Position numbers and translations under genes: made by a program. Shown piece after piece: positions 35,493 through 43,592 of a stretch of DNA of 64,000 nt. This DNA is from Alphaproteobacteria bacterium (lineage in GTDB: Bacteria > Pseudomonadota > Alphaproteobacteria > Micavibrionales > Micavibrionaceae): contig JAJFGU010000020.1 of the NCBI GenBank assembly GCA_021775955.1, forward strand, positions 1 to 64,000, written 5' to 3'. The notes under the pieces are model-generated. The model did not search any database, was not told where the DNA came from, and was given only the letters and a program-made list of their open reading frames with translations. Each line of letters opens with the position of its first letter. Position 1 is the first letter of the stretch.

Positions 35493-36608
35493 TTATTCGG
35501 CAGCAACGGCAGCGAGTTGAGTTTCCTCACGCGGCCAGCTGTTAAACTGCATAACCGCTTCATCGACACCGCACACCGTGGTGCAAAGCCTTGCCGCCAC
35601 CAAATACGGGTCGGCATTGGCACCGGGCCTGCGGTCTTCGAAATAACCGTAGCCTTTTTGGTCAACCGGCTTCGGAATACGGATCGAAGCGCCGCGATCA
35701 GCCGCACCGGCTCTGAACGTATTGATGTCACAGGTTTCGTGTAGCCCGGTCAAACGCCGCTCCAGACCCGCACCATAAAGAACAATGTGTTCCTGGTGCT
35801 TGGCCGCCAGCGCTTCAACAGCCGCGTCAATAGCCGCTCGTCCCTTCTTCGGATCGCGCGTGTCCCTGGTCGAGAAGTTGGTATGCATACCGGCACCATT
35901 CCAGTCTCCACGAACTGGCTTGTTATGTGTGGAAACTGAGACGTCATATTCTTCGGCCACGCGATAAAGCAACCAGCGCCCGAACCACACGTGATCGGAA
36001 ATATTGAGCACATCACATGCTTCCTTGGGATCACCACGGAAGCCAATCTGAAACTCCCACTGGCCCGGCATCACCTCGGCATTCAGACCATAATAGATAA
36101 GTCCGGCTTCGAGGCAAACCTTCGCATGATGCTCGGCAATCTCGCGTCCATGTACTTCATCGGCACCAACGCCACAGTAATAAGGTCCCTGCGGTCCGGG
36201 GAAACCACTCTCCGGCCAGCCCAGCGGTGTACGGTTGGCGAACAATGTATATTCCTGCTCGAACCCGGCCCACGGCTCCTGCGCTGCAGCCCCGGCATCG
36301 AGAACGGCACGAAGCTGCGCGCGTGAATTGGATTCATGCGGCTGGTCATCGGGTGTATAAACCTCGGTCATCACCAGGAAATTGCCTTCGCCGCGGATCG
36401 GATCGGCAATAAAGGATACCGGCTTTAAAATACAATCGGAATCATGGCCTTCGGCCTGATTGGTCGACGAGCCGTCAAAGCTCCATTCGGGGAAATCTTT
36501 AATCGACGGGTTGCTGCCAACATCAACAACGCGCGCCTTTGAACGCACATAACGCGTCGGCGTCGCACCATCCAGCCAGATATATTCGGCCATCTTAAAT
36601 TTAGACAT
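35493..36608 (-). CDS. glnII: Glutamine synthetase, type II (eukaryote-like GSII)
   Basis: This makes glutamine from glutamate, ammonia and ATP. At 371 residues it is far shorter than the 470-residue GSI and starts like GSII (AEYIWLDG, then WSFDGSSTNQAEGHDSDCILKPV). Active-site segments include GFEQEYTLF, MPGQWEFQIG, GDWNGAGMHTNFS, and the Arg/Glu-rich RGASIRIPKP and YFEDRRPGANADPY. GSII is not adenylylated at the GSI tyrosine; rhizobial glnII is under nitrogen control. AGGAG precedes the start, and a palindrome lies in the promoter gap. Confidence 0.92.
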   Translation of the reverse strand: MSKFKMAEYIWLDGATPTRYVRSKARVVDVGSNPSIKDFPEWSFDGSSTNQAEGHDSDCILKPVSFIADPIRGEGNFLVMTEVYTPDDQPHESNSRAQLRAVLDAGAAAQEPWAGFEQEYTLFANRTPLGWPESGFPGPQGPYYCGVGADEVHGREIAEHHAKVCLEAGLIYYGLNAEVMPGQWEFQIGFRGDPKEACDVLNISDHVWFGRWLLYRVAEEYDVSVSTHNKPVRGDWNGAGMHTNFSTRDTRDPKKGRAAIDAAVEALAAKHQEHIVLYGAGLERRLTGLHETCDINTFRAGAADRGASIRIPKPVDQKGYGYFEDRRPGANADPYLVAARLCTTVCGVDEAVMQFNSWPREETQLAAVAAE

Positions 36609-36678
36609 CTTTTCGCTCTCCTTTTGCGATCGGGGTTAGGGTTTAGTCACCCTTACACCCTATAGGGGCCAAATAAGG

Positions 36679-36708
36679 TTTGCAATATTTATTTACCTGT
36701 ATTGCAAA
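36679..36708. promoter_or_regulatory. Palindromic operator candidate between glnII and cfa
   Basis: Perfect arms TTTGCAATA (36679-36687) and TATTGCAAA (36700-36708) with a 12-bp spacer, about 71 bp upstream of the glnII start in the divergent gap. A second perfect palindrome GGGTTTAAACCC lies at 36744-36755, nearer the cfa gene. No sigma-54 GG-N10-GC box was found. The binding protein is unknown; nitrogen control is a guess from the gene. Confidence 0.5.
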
Positions 36709-36796
36709 AAACGCATAGCATAACTGTAAAGGTATATTTTGCTGGGTTTAAACCCCTTATCCTGCTATGAATGCGCCATCAATCGGGAGAAGAAAC

Positions 36797-38077
36797 ATGG
36801 ACCAGAAGAACAAAACAATCAGCCAAAAGCTCGGTATGAGCCTGCTCTCCAATATGCTGGGGCGCTTTATCCAAACCGGCACGTTGCGCCTGATTGATGC
36901 CAATGGCGAGGTCATCGAATTCAAAGGCACGGACGAGCCCGTCGTCACCGTGCGCATGACCGATCCCGATTTACCGCTAAAACTCTTCCGCAACCCGGAC
37001 CTTTATGCCGGCGAAGCCTATATGGACGGCACCATGGTGTTTGAAGATTCGACGCTGAAAGATTTCCTCGGGTTGTTTTCATTAAACCGCCGCTCAATGG
37101 CTTCTTACCCGCTGCAAAAAATCCTGCGCAAAACCTGGCGGCTCTTACGCGGCATTCAGCAACACAACCCCATCGGCAAAGCCCAGCAAAATGTCGCGCA
37201 TCACTACGATCTCTCGGCCGAGCTTTATAAGCTCTTCCTCGATAAGGACATGCAATATTCCTGCGCTTATTTTGAAAACGGTGATGAAACACTGGAGCAA
37301 GCCCAAGAGAAAAAGAAACGCCACATTGCCGCCAAATTAAATCTTAAAGACGGCCAGCGCATTCTCGATATCGGCTGCGGCTGGGGCGGGCTGGCGCTCG
37401 ATCTGGCAAGCCGCGCCAACGTTGAAGTGCTCGGCGCCACTTTGTCGGAAGAGCAATTAAAAATCGCACAGGAGCGCGCGGAAAAAGCCGGGCTATCAGA
37501 CCGCGTTAAATTCCAGCTGATCGATTACCGCGAACTCGAAGGGCCTTTTGATCGCATCGTTTCCGTCGGCATGTTCGAGCATGTCGGCGCGACGCGCTAT
37601 GATGAATTTTTCAAACATGTTTATAGCCTGCTCACCGAAGACGGCTTCGCCCTGCTCCACTCCATCGGTCATATGAGTCCGCCTTCGACCACCAGCCCAT
37701 GGATCAGAAAATACATTTTCCCCGGCGGCTACTCCCCGGCTCTATCCGAAGTGTGCGCCGCCACCGAGCGCGAGCATCTGTGGATCAGCGACATCGAAGT
37801 GCTGCGCGTGCATTACGCCGATACGCTGGCTGAATGGAACAAAAGGTTTCAAAAGAACCGCGACAAAATCGCCGCGCTGTATGATGAACGTTTTTGCCGC
37901 ATGTGGGAATTTTACCTGACCACCTGTGAGATGACGTTCCGAACCGGCCCACAAATGGTGTTCCAGATGCAGCTCTCCCGCACCCGCGACGCCACCGGAT
38001 TAACGCGCGATCATATGTTCGAAGCGGAGCAAGCCTACCGCCAGAGCGAACAGCAAAATCAAAAGAAAAGCGCTTAG
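36797..38077 (+). CDS. cfa: Cyclopropane-fatty-acyl-phospholipid synthase
   Basis: It transfers a methylene group from S-adenosylmethionine to unsaturated acyl chains of membrane lipids. The N-terminal ~100 residues are the lipid-binding part (LPLKLFRNPDLYAGEAYMDG). The SAM-binding motif is ILDIGCGWGGLALDLA (residue ~190), then VGMFEHVGATRYDEFF and the family segment IRKYIFPGGYSPAL. The start at 36797 follows GGGAGAAG; an upstream ATG at 36767 lacks one. Length 426. Confidence 0.93.
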   Translation: MDQKNKTISQKLGMSLLSNMLGRFIQTGTLRLIDANGEVIEFKGTDEPVVTVRMTDPDLPLKLFRNPDLYAGEAYMDGTMVFEDSTLKDFLGLFSLNRRSMASYPLQKILRKTWRLLRGIQQHNPIGKAQQNVAHHYDLSAELYKLFLDKDMQYSCAYFENGDETLEQAQEKKKRHIAAKLNLKDGQRILDIGCGWGGLALDLASRANVEVLGATLSEEQLKIAQERAEKAGLSDRVKFQLIDYRELEGPFDRIVSVGMFEHVGATRYDEFFKHVYSLLTEDGFALLHSIGHMSPPSTTSPWIRKYIFPGGYSPALSEVCAATEREHLWISDIEVLRVHYADTLAEWNKRFQKNRDKIAALYDERFCRMWEFYLTTCEMTFRTGPQMVFQMQLSRTRDATGLTRDHMFEAEQAYRQSEQQNQKKSA

Positions 38078-38141
38078 GGTGATACGAAGAAACCAAGCTC
38101 AACGCGAAACATATTATTGAATCTACACTATCAAAATAAAC

Positions 38142-39284
38142 CTATTCCTTACCCTTCGTTTCCAATTCAAACACCTCACGGCCTTCAGATACATTAATCA
38201 ATTCGGGCAATGCGTAAACAGCAGGTGATTGTCCCCGCCCTTCTTTAAGCATCATAATCAGGCCAGCCTCTTTAAGAGCCTTCAATATATTATGTGCCGT
38301 CATCGGCGTTGCTATGCTGGATTTTTCACGAAAATCAGAGGCGTTTATAATGGGTTTTGAAAAAAATGCGTCTAAAACAAGCAAAGCGTATTTAGAATTT
38401 GTTGTTTCGACAAAATCCTTTTTCATTCTTTCATATAGCTCATGAATTTTTTTAGCTTTTTGGGTGTTTCTTTCAGCCTGAACAATCGTTGCCTTAAGAA
38501 AAAACTCTATCCAGCCCGGCCAATCGCCAGACTCCGTAACAGCCAGTAACCGTTCCCTATATTCATCATCATGTTCTTCCAGATATTCACTCAAATAAAA
38601 CACCGGCCTTTGCAAAACTTTCTTTTGGTACAAAAACAGAGGCAGCAACATTCTACCCAAACGGCCATTCCCATCTTTAAAAGGGTGAATAATTTCAAAC
38701 TGAGCGTGAATAATCGCCATTTGAACCAGTGGGTCTTCCATATCATTGGATATAAACTTCTCAAGATTATCCAAACTCGCCTGCATAATGAGAGGATCAG
38801 GAGGAATAAAACGGGCTTCTTTGATAGAACAGCCGGGTTTGCCAATCCAATTTTGATCTTCTCTGAATTCTCCCGGCGTTTTGTCTTTCCCCCTGACGCT
38901 ATCCATCAATATTGAATGAAGCTCTCTAATAAGAGACATTGAAATAGGCCTGTCTTTCAAATAATCTTCTGCAACCAGAAGGGCTCTGCGATAATTAATG
39001 ACCTCTTGGATATCTGTCGTTTTTTCTTCTTCAAACGCCTCTCCAGCTTCATGCTGAAGTACTTCGACCAAAGAAGCTTGTGTTCCCTCAATTTTGGAAG
39101 ATAAAACAGCCTCCCTGGCTGTTATTGGTGACAAAAGAACCGCTGAATTTACAATACCGTTTAACGTACCGTCATATCTTGCTATGGCACGACTTGCTTG
39201 CCCCATTAGGCCAACAAAGCCTTTCCATTCAATATCAATGGGAAGTTCATCCGGAACACAGGGTTTCTTTATAGAATTTGCCAT
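38142..39284 (-). CDS. Fic-domain protein with N-terminal inhibitory motif and C-terminal winged helix
   Basis: Fic enzymes transfer AMP or other groups from nucleotides to target proteins. The catalytic motif HPFKDGNGRLGRML is complete (residues ~197-210). An N-terminal inhibitor motif SSKIEGT (residues ~62-68) fits the (S/T)xxxE(G/N) signature of self-inhibited class II Fic proteins. The C-terminal ~90 residues look like a winged-helix DNA-binding domain (ASDFREKSSIATPMTAHNILKALKEAGLI), as in many 380-residue chromosomal Fic proteins. AAGGA precedes the ATG. The region is AT-rich, consistent with transfer. Upstream lies a four-site symmetric operator, probably for autoregulation. Confidence 0.92.
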   Translation of the reverse strand: MANSIKKPCVPDELPIDIEWKGFVGLMGQASRAIARYDGTLNGIVNSAVLLSPITAREAVLSSKIEGTQASLVEVLQHEAGEAFEEEKTTDIQEVINYRRALLVAEDYLKDRPISMSLIRELHSILMDSVRGKDKTPGEFREDQNWIGKPGCSIKEARFIPPDPLIMQASLDNLEKFISNDMEDPLVQMAIIHAQFEIIHPFKDGNGRLGRMLLPLFLYQKKVLQRPVFYLSEYLEEHDDEYRERLLAVTESGDWPGWIEFFLKATIVQAERNTQKAKKIHELYERMKKDFVETTNSKYALLVLDAFFSKPIINASDFREKSSIATPMTAHNILKALKEAGLIMMLKEGRGQSPAVYALPELINVSEGREVFELETKGKE

Positions 39285-39297
39285 TTTTCCTTAAAAA

Positions 39298-39394
39298 TTT
39301 GTATAAAGCCTACTAGCTAAAAAGTCATTTGTATAAAGTACCACCCCCACTCACTTTATACAAATACTTTTGTATTCACTTCACTATATACAAA
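39298..39394. promoter_or_regulatory. Mirror-symmetric four-site operator upstream of fic
   Basis: Four copies of an 11-12-bp box occur: TTTGTATAAAG at 39298-39308 and 39328-39338, and the inverse CTTTATACAAA at 39354-39364 with a variant CTATATACAAA at 39384-39394. Adjacent same-facing boxes start exactly 30 bp apart, and the whole array is symmetric about 39346. The leftmost box abuts the fic ribosome site; the rightmost ends 16 bp before the -35 of a divergent promoter. The arrangement suggests cooperative binding by a repressor on one DNA face, possibly Fic's own winged helix. Confidence 0.7.
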
Positions 39395-39410
39395 ACCAAA
39401 ACCTTAAAAC

Positions 39411-39439
39411 TTGACATGTTAGGAAAAAACGCCTATTAT
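39411..39439 (+). promoter_or_regulatory. Strong sigma-70-type promoter
   Basis: TTGACA (39411-39416), 17-bp spacer, TATTAT (39434-39439): a perfect -35 and near-perfect -10 at ideal spacing. Transcription should start near 39446. It points away from fic. Confidence 0.75.
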
Positions 39440-39445
39440 TACCGG

Positions 39446-39535
39446 ATGTATGATGATAACACGGAGATCCTGCCCGCCCCCACAAACCAGGAGGCAGCGC
39501 AAAAAATGCAAAGCAGGGCGCCGGCCCTGTTTTTT
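39446..39535 (+). ncRNA. Candidate small RNA (~90 nt), or leaderless short gene
   Basis: The strong promoter ends at a predicted start of 39446, and a terminator-like hairpin with six T's ends the transcript near 39535. A stem CTGCC (39470-39474)...GGCAG (39493-39497) with a C-rich loop lies in between. The predicted first base coincides with an ATG (39446) whose frame runs to 39595 (49 codons: MYDDNTEILPAP...), so a leaderless mRNA is possible, but the terminator falls inside that frame. I do not recognise the RNA; it is not 4.5S, 6S or tmRNA. Confidence 0.45.
39501..39535 (+). terminator. Rho-independent terminator of the candidate small RNA
   Basis: CAGGGC (39514-39519), loop GCCG, GCCCTG (39524-39529), then TTTTTT. 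Outside it TGCAAA/TTTGCA can extend the pairing. The stretch from here to 39682 holds no gene that I can see. Confidence 0.7.
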
Positions 39536-39682
39536 GCACCGGGAAAGGGCTCAAATGCGAGGTATAGAAACGTTTTTTCCGTGGATTCAGACTAAAGGGC
39601 CTTAAAAAGCTCTTCTATATCAATGACTTACACGCCAGCCTCGGGCAAAAAAAATAGGCAAAACCTACCTAAACTCATCACC

Positions 39683-39764
39683 GTCATCACCTGAATTTTT
39701 ATAGAAAATTCTAAGGTGATCCATGGATTCCCCTAGAATCTGCTGTGCAGATTCGGAGAATGAC
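39683..39764. repeat. GTCAT...ATGAC palindromic repeat, copy 1 of the AATTTTTATA type
   Basis: An 82-bp unit with two hairpins: CACCTGAATTTTTATAGAAAATTCTAAGGTG-type first, then one around TAGAATCTGCtGTGCAGATTC. It shares its ends and internal CTGAATTTTT/AATTCTAAGG with the unit at 43593-43690. Confidence 0.75.
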
Positions 39765-39780
39765 ATGATCATCTTGTGCT

Positions 39781-40254
39781 CTATAAGCTATTTATAACCT
39801 TCATCATATAGGTTGCCCGGTTTTCCGGCCCGCGTTCATAAAGAGGTGTAAATCCTTTTTTCAAATACAGCCCCGGCCGCCGCGCCATGATATGAACACT
39901 GCCCACCGAATTCGTATGCTTCTCCGCGTACTCCAGCCTGTGATCAACCAGCGCGCTCATCAAGCCTTTGCTCTGATGCGCAGGCTCCGTAGTTCCCCAG
40001 CGCAAAGCCCATATCCCTCTCGCAAAAGGCAGCGGCTGAATAGCGGCAAAAGAAACAATCACCCCGCTTTGCTCAATCTTAAAAAACACCATATTGTTTG
40101 TATCGGAACCTGTTTTGAATGAGGTCACGAGATCGCTGGTAAACCATTCCTGCTCATCCGGCGGAACATCGATATGCGCATAAGCGCTTTCAAAGACAGC
40201 AATGGCTCTGGGGATATCGCCTTCAACCATGTTTTCTATGACAAGTGTCGGCAT
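39781..40254 (-). CDS. GNAT-family N-acetyltransferase
   Basis: A 157-residue acetyltransferase-like protein. The acetyl-CoA-binding region is RWGTTEPAHQSKGLMSALVDHRLEYAE (motif A, Q/R-x-x-G/A as HQSKGL), and the end LYLKKGFTPLYER is the usual beta6-beta7 hook. Substrate unknown. I start at 40254 (MPTLVIENM); an in-frame ATG 11 codons upstream (40287) is also possible and neither has a clear ribosome site. It lies 59 bp downstream of tRNA-Arg on the same strand and could be read through from it. Confidence 0.75.
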   Translation of the reverse strand: MPTLVIENMVEGDIPRAIAVFESAYAHIDVPPDEQEWFTSDLVTSFKTGSDTNNMVFFKIEQSGVIVSFAAIQPLPFARGIWALRWGTTEPAHQSKGLMSALVDHRLEYAEKHTNSVGSVHIMARRPGLYLKKGFTPLYERGPENRATYMMKVINSL

Positions 40255-40313
40255 GATAAAATCACGTGAATTGAGTATGGTGCGCATAGCACTGCGTAGC
40301 TTTAGCGAAGCAG

Positions 40314-40390
40314 TGGTACGCCCGGAGAGATTCGAACTCCCGACCTCCTGATCCGTAATCAGGCGCTCTATCCAGCTGAGCTACGGGCGC
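40314..40390 (-). tRNA. tRNA-Arg (anticodon ACG)
   Basis: On the minus strand the sequence starts GCGCCCGTAGCTCAG and forms a full cloverleaf: D-arm GCTC/GAGC, anticodon arm CCTGA-TTACGGA-TCAGG with anticodon ACG, T-arm GGGAG-TTCGAATC-CTCCC, acceptor GCGCCCG/CGGGCGT with encoded CCA. ACG (A34 edited to inosine) reads CGU/CGC/CGA. A hairpin CACTGC...GCAGTG (40290-40315) overlaps the CCA end. Confidence 0.95.
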
Positions 40391-40629
40391 ATATTTACCA
40401 CAGTAAAGTGCGCCAGACACTACGCGAACTGGAAAATGATTGCAAGGGCCGCGCCACGCCCGGCAACACGGTCTTATTTTTTTCTCATAAAAGCACTCTA
40501 TGTGCTTGACAGAACATCACTAAAAAGCGATGCTTAGTGGATGAGTACTCTATTTGCGTAGGTCTATTACTGTTATTTCTCTGGTTCACGGAAAAAGAGA
40601 CTTCTAAGACAGGCATTCAAACAAACAAT

Positions 40630-41847
40630 ATGATGAACATGTCCGGAAAAAACATGATCTTACGTAATGGCGCGCTTCTTTTATCGGGTTCGGTCCTGCT
40701 TACCGCTGCGGTGGCCTTGCTGCCTGCGACGGCTCTGGCACAGGGCGGCGCGAAGAACGGCGCACAGGTTATTATTGACCCTTTTCCCAATAACGTTCAG
40801 GACAAGATTTACTCCAAGCCAATCCAGGTGCGTGATATCACGCCTGCCGATATTGTTGGCGAAACCTATTTCAAACCAACCGAAACGCTGGTCACCCGCA
40901 AGGTGAAGGAGCTTCATGGCGATCTCGCCAAGCTGCAGGGCGATGTCGTCGGCATTTCCGGTGGTCTCACGAATTTAGAGCGCGCGAGCGAAGGCAAAGC
41001 GGCCGAATACTACGCCAATATCGCAACAATCAATACGCAGCTGCAAAACGGTACAACCCCCGGCAACCCTCGCCTGGTTGGAAAGCTGACCGTGGCCGAG
41101 CGCAACTTAAAAGAATTGGGCAACACGGTAGGGCAGCTTAATGAGCTTGCCGTCGACACCGCGCAAACCGCTTCGGAAGCGTCTTTCCTGCTGGAAAACA
41201 CCCGCGCAGCCTACAGCCTGTCCGGTGCGGTTGAGGAAGACCACATTAGTCTGGCCAAGCTCGAGGACTCCATTAACAATACGCTCGTCATTATTGAGCG
41301 CGTGCTCAACAACGTGAATGACGATATTACCCGCACGACCGCCTATCTCGGCTCCGAGCGCCACAATATGCGCACTTTGTCTCTGGCGGTGACCAATGGC
41401 GATCTTTACGGCAAAAGCCTGTCCAACCGCCCGTTTTCAAGTGTAACGCCGTTTGATCCGGCCAATAGTGCTGCCGGCATTCCTGTTGCTTCCGCCGGTG
41501 CGCTGACGCCAATACCGGGCGCAGCCCCTGCTCCGCCTTTGACACAGGCCCGCCCGCTGGTGAAAATCCGCTTTGATCGCCCTAATGTTGACTATGAACA
41601 GCCCATCTATATGGCTGTGAACGAAGCGCTGGAGCGCTACCCCAACGCCAAGTTTGAGCTGGTTGCTGTCAATCCAACGCAAGGAAACGCCGCACAGGTC
41701 GCTATTGAGAGCACAAGAGCCCGCCGCAATGCCGAGCGCGTGCTTAGAACGCTTACTCAGATGGGTCTGGGGCTGGAGCGCATTGATCTGTCCTACACAG
41801 ACAATCCCGAAGCCGCCAGCAACGAAGTTCACTTATATATCAGATAG
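40630..41847 (+). CDS. Exported protein with helical middle and OmpA-like C-terminus
   Basis: A signal peptide (GALLLSGSVLLTAAVALLPATALAQG) follows one of several closely spaced ATGs (40630, 40633, 40639, 40654); the open frame reaches a GTG at 40537, whose extra residues look spurious. Residues ~90-250 are helical and Thr/Asn/Leu-rich (coiled-coil-like). A Pro/Ala linker follows. The last ~100 residues resemble an OmpA/MotB-type peptidoglycan-binding fold: VKIRFDRPNVDYEQPIYMAV, then STRARRNAERVLRTLTQMGL and IDLSYTD. It is probably periplasmic and bound to the cell wall. A TTGACA lies at 40506-40511 without a clear -10. Confidence 0.7.
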   Translation: MMNMSGKNMILRNGALLLSGSVLLTAAVALLPATALAQGGAKNGAQVIIDPFPNNVQDKIYSKPIQVRDITPADIVGETYFKPTETLVTRKVKELHGDLAKLQGDVVGISGGLTNLERASEGKAAEYYANIATINTQLQNGTTPGNPRLVGKLTVAERNLKELGNTVGQLNELAVDTAQTASEASFLLENTRAAYSLSGAVEEDHISLAKLEDSINNTLVIIERVLNNVNDDITRTTAYLGSERHNMRTLSLAVTNGDLYGKSLSNRPFSSVTPFDPANSAAGIPVASAGALTPIPGAAPAPPLTQARPLVKIRFDRPNVDYEQPIYMAVNEALERYPNAKFELVAVNPTQGNAAQVAIESTRARRNAERVLRTLTQMGLGLERIDLSYTDNPEAASNEVHLYIR

Positions 41848-42025
41848 TTAGAGCTTGTCTTTAAGCTTTTAGTGCGGCTTTTGGCTGCCTTTTTTGCTAC
41901 TATTATGCAAGCGACCCTCCCAAACAGCCCTGTATTATTTAACATAACTTGCTATTTGCGGCGATTTGTGGTGTAATCACGACGTTAAAACAGGGCAAAA
42001 ACAGATGCTTAAGGTATAGATAAAG

Positions 42026-43273
42026 ATGTCAACCAGATCACAAGGCCCCTACAGACACCCGGAAATGGAAGGGTTTCAACAACTGCTTTTAGAGCACTTT
42101 GATGAAGCTTTGCCTGTTGGCTATGACATGGATGGAAAAGAGCTTCCTGCTCTTACGGTCATCAAAAGTGCTTTAATGCATAAGCTCAACGAAATTGAAA
42201 CACTTAAGCATGCCGCTATTCATGAAGGCGGATCAGATGCGCCGGCCGGCTTTGAAGTGGAAGAAGCTATTAGAGCCGGCGTATTAAGCGAGCATATTTT
42301 TTCCGGCGTCTCAGTTGTATCAGCTGTTGGAATTATTGGAGTTTTATTAGATCAAAAAAATAACAAAAAGAAAGAATTGATACAAGCACTCACAATATGG
42401 CTGGAGTTTGAAGAAAACAGCAACAGTGAAAATAAAACAATAAAATCACAAGCTTACGATACCCTTGCGCAGCGTCTCCATGAAAGCGGACTGGAATATG
42501 AAGCAATCCCCGAAATAGACACAAGGTACTTCAAGCCAACTTTCTTTCATGATCTTGCAAAAGAATTAGGTATAGGTACAAAAAAGAAAAGCTTTTCAGA
42601 ACGCTTATCTAAAACAGGATATCGACTTACTCATATTACTAAAGAACAAGCTAGGGAGCTTGGAAAGAATTTAAAAGCAAAGAGTTTAAGTGGACTAAAA
42701 TGTGGATGGAACATTATTGCCGGGGCGCTTCCTAACCCTAATGGGGCGCAAGAATTCGTGACCACAATAGGCAAGGGCGCTGTAACCTTTGTCCGTGCAC
42801 CCTTTGAATTCAGAACCTTAAGCAATGAATTACGTGATGGCGTTTTACAATTGGAAGAAGAAGACCCAGAGCTTGCCGAAGCTTTACATGCACCGATGAC
42901 CCAAGAAGTACTAAGAAAGATCGAAATTGATCCCGCTCGCCTTAAAGAAATGAAACGGGTTCACAAAAATATTCCAAAGCATATTTGGGAAGCAAAAAAG
43001 CTTTACGCTACTTTTCTGGCACAAGGCATCTTTATAGCATTTCAAACAGCTCAGTTTGCACAGAATTACGCTAACGACAATATAGGGGATATGATAATAA
43101 ACATATGCTCCATAAGCGCAGCTTCCAGTCCTTTCAAAGTTCTCGCTTTGGAAGCTATGGAAGAACGTGACATAGCCTTAAGTATGCGCGCTAAAATCGG
43201 TGAATTAGATTACAGGACAATTGGGATAGAAGACAACGGCAACGTAGACCAGCCTTCAACAACCCCACCATAA
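42026..43273 (+). CDS. Hypothetical protein, 415 residues
   Basis: I recognise no family. There is no signal peptide. A hydrophobic stretch at residues ~88-105 (IFSGVSVVSAVGIIGVLL) and another near 335-350 (FLAQGIFIAFQTAQFA) could be membrane-inserting or core helices. The rest is charged and helical. An AT-rich composition and a position directly before a duplicated tRNA 3' end suggest it may belong to an inserted segment. A purine-rich site (AAGG) is 17 bp upstream of the ATG. Confidence 0.65.
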   Translation: MSTRSQGPYRHPEMEGFQQLLLEHFDEALPVGYDMDGKELPALTVIKSALMHKLNEIETLKHAAIHEGGSDAPAGFEVEEAIRAGVLSEHIFSGVSVVSAVGIIGVLLDQKNNKKKELIQALTIWLEFEENSNSENKTIKSQAYDTLAQRLHESGLEYEAIPEIDTRYFKPTFFHDLAKELGIGTKKKSFSERLSKTGYRLTHITKEQARELGKNLKAKSLSGLKCGWNIIAGALPNPNGAQEFVTTIGKGAVTFVRAPFEFRTLSNELRDGVLQLEEEDPELAEALHAPMTQEVLRKIEIDPARLKEMKRVHKNIPKHIWEAKKLYATFLAQGIFIAFQTAQFAQNYANDNIGDMIINICSISAASSPFKVLALEAMEERDIALSMRAKIGELDYRTIGIEDNGNVDQPSTTPP

Positions 43274-43278
43274 CCAAG

Positions 43279-43297
43279 TGGTGTCCCCGGCGGGATT
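43279..43297. repeat. Duplicate of the 3' end of tRNA-Arg(CCT)
   Basis: These 19 bases are identical to 43478-43496, the last 19 bases of tRNA-Arg(CCT) including CCA. Such direct repeats at a tRNA 3' end are typical attachment-site scars of integrases. Only 180 bp separate the two copies and no integrase is present, so this would be a remnant. The intervening bases hold the tRNA terminator and nothing else I recognise. Confidence 0.6.
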
Positions 43298-43447
43298 TCT
43301 TTGGTGCGGGGCGGTGCCCCTTGTCGCGCCGAAGTCCGACAGGACGAAGGCGGATGGCAAACGCTAAATTCGGCCTTCATTACACTCGGCCTCATTAAGC
43401 TTTTTGTCGAACGGCGGCTTCAAACCCTCACCCAAAACACCATCCAA

Positions 43448-43470
43448 ATAAAACCCGCAAAAGCGGGTTG
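43448..43470 (-). terminator. Terminator of tRNA-Arg(CCT)
   Basis: Read leftward: AACCCGC, loop TTTT, GCGGGTT, then TTATTT. It lies 8 bp after the tRNA CCA end. Confidence 0.75.
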
Positions 43471-43477
43471 ATTTGAA

Positions 43478-43554
43478 TGGTGTCCCCGGCGGGATTCGAA
43501 CCCACGACCCCCAGATTAGGAATCTGGTGCTCTATCCTACTGAGCTACGGGGAC
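43478..43554 (-). tRNA. tRNA-Arg (anticodon CCT)
   Basis: The minus strand starts GTCCCCGTAGCTCAG and folds fully: anticodon arm CCAGA-TTCCTAA-TCTGG (anticodon CCT, reads AGG), T-arm with GGTTCGAATCC, acceptor GTCCCCG/CGGGGAC and encoded ACCA. Its last 19 bases recur 199 bp downstream. Confidence 0.95.
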
Positions 43555-43592
43555 ATATAGTCATTTTCATTAAAAATGGTACACTCCTTATC

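Noticed and set aside
39329-39445. Upstream extension of the short plus-strand frame that ends at 39595
   Set aside because: It covers the operator boxes and the promoter itself, so it is not translated from there.
39446-39535. 4.5S/SRP RNA, 6S RNA or tmRNA as the identity of the candidate small RNA
   Set aside because: Too short, and none of the conserved sequences (e.g. GGAAGCAG loop of 4.5S RNA) is present.
43279-43297. A second, truncated tRNA gene
   Set aside because: Only the last 19 bases match; there is no D-arm or anticodon arm, so it is a 3'-end duplicate.
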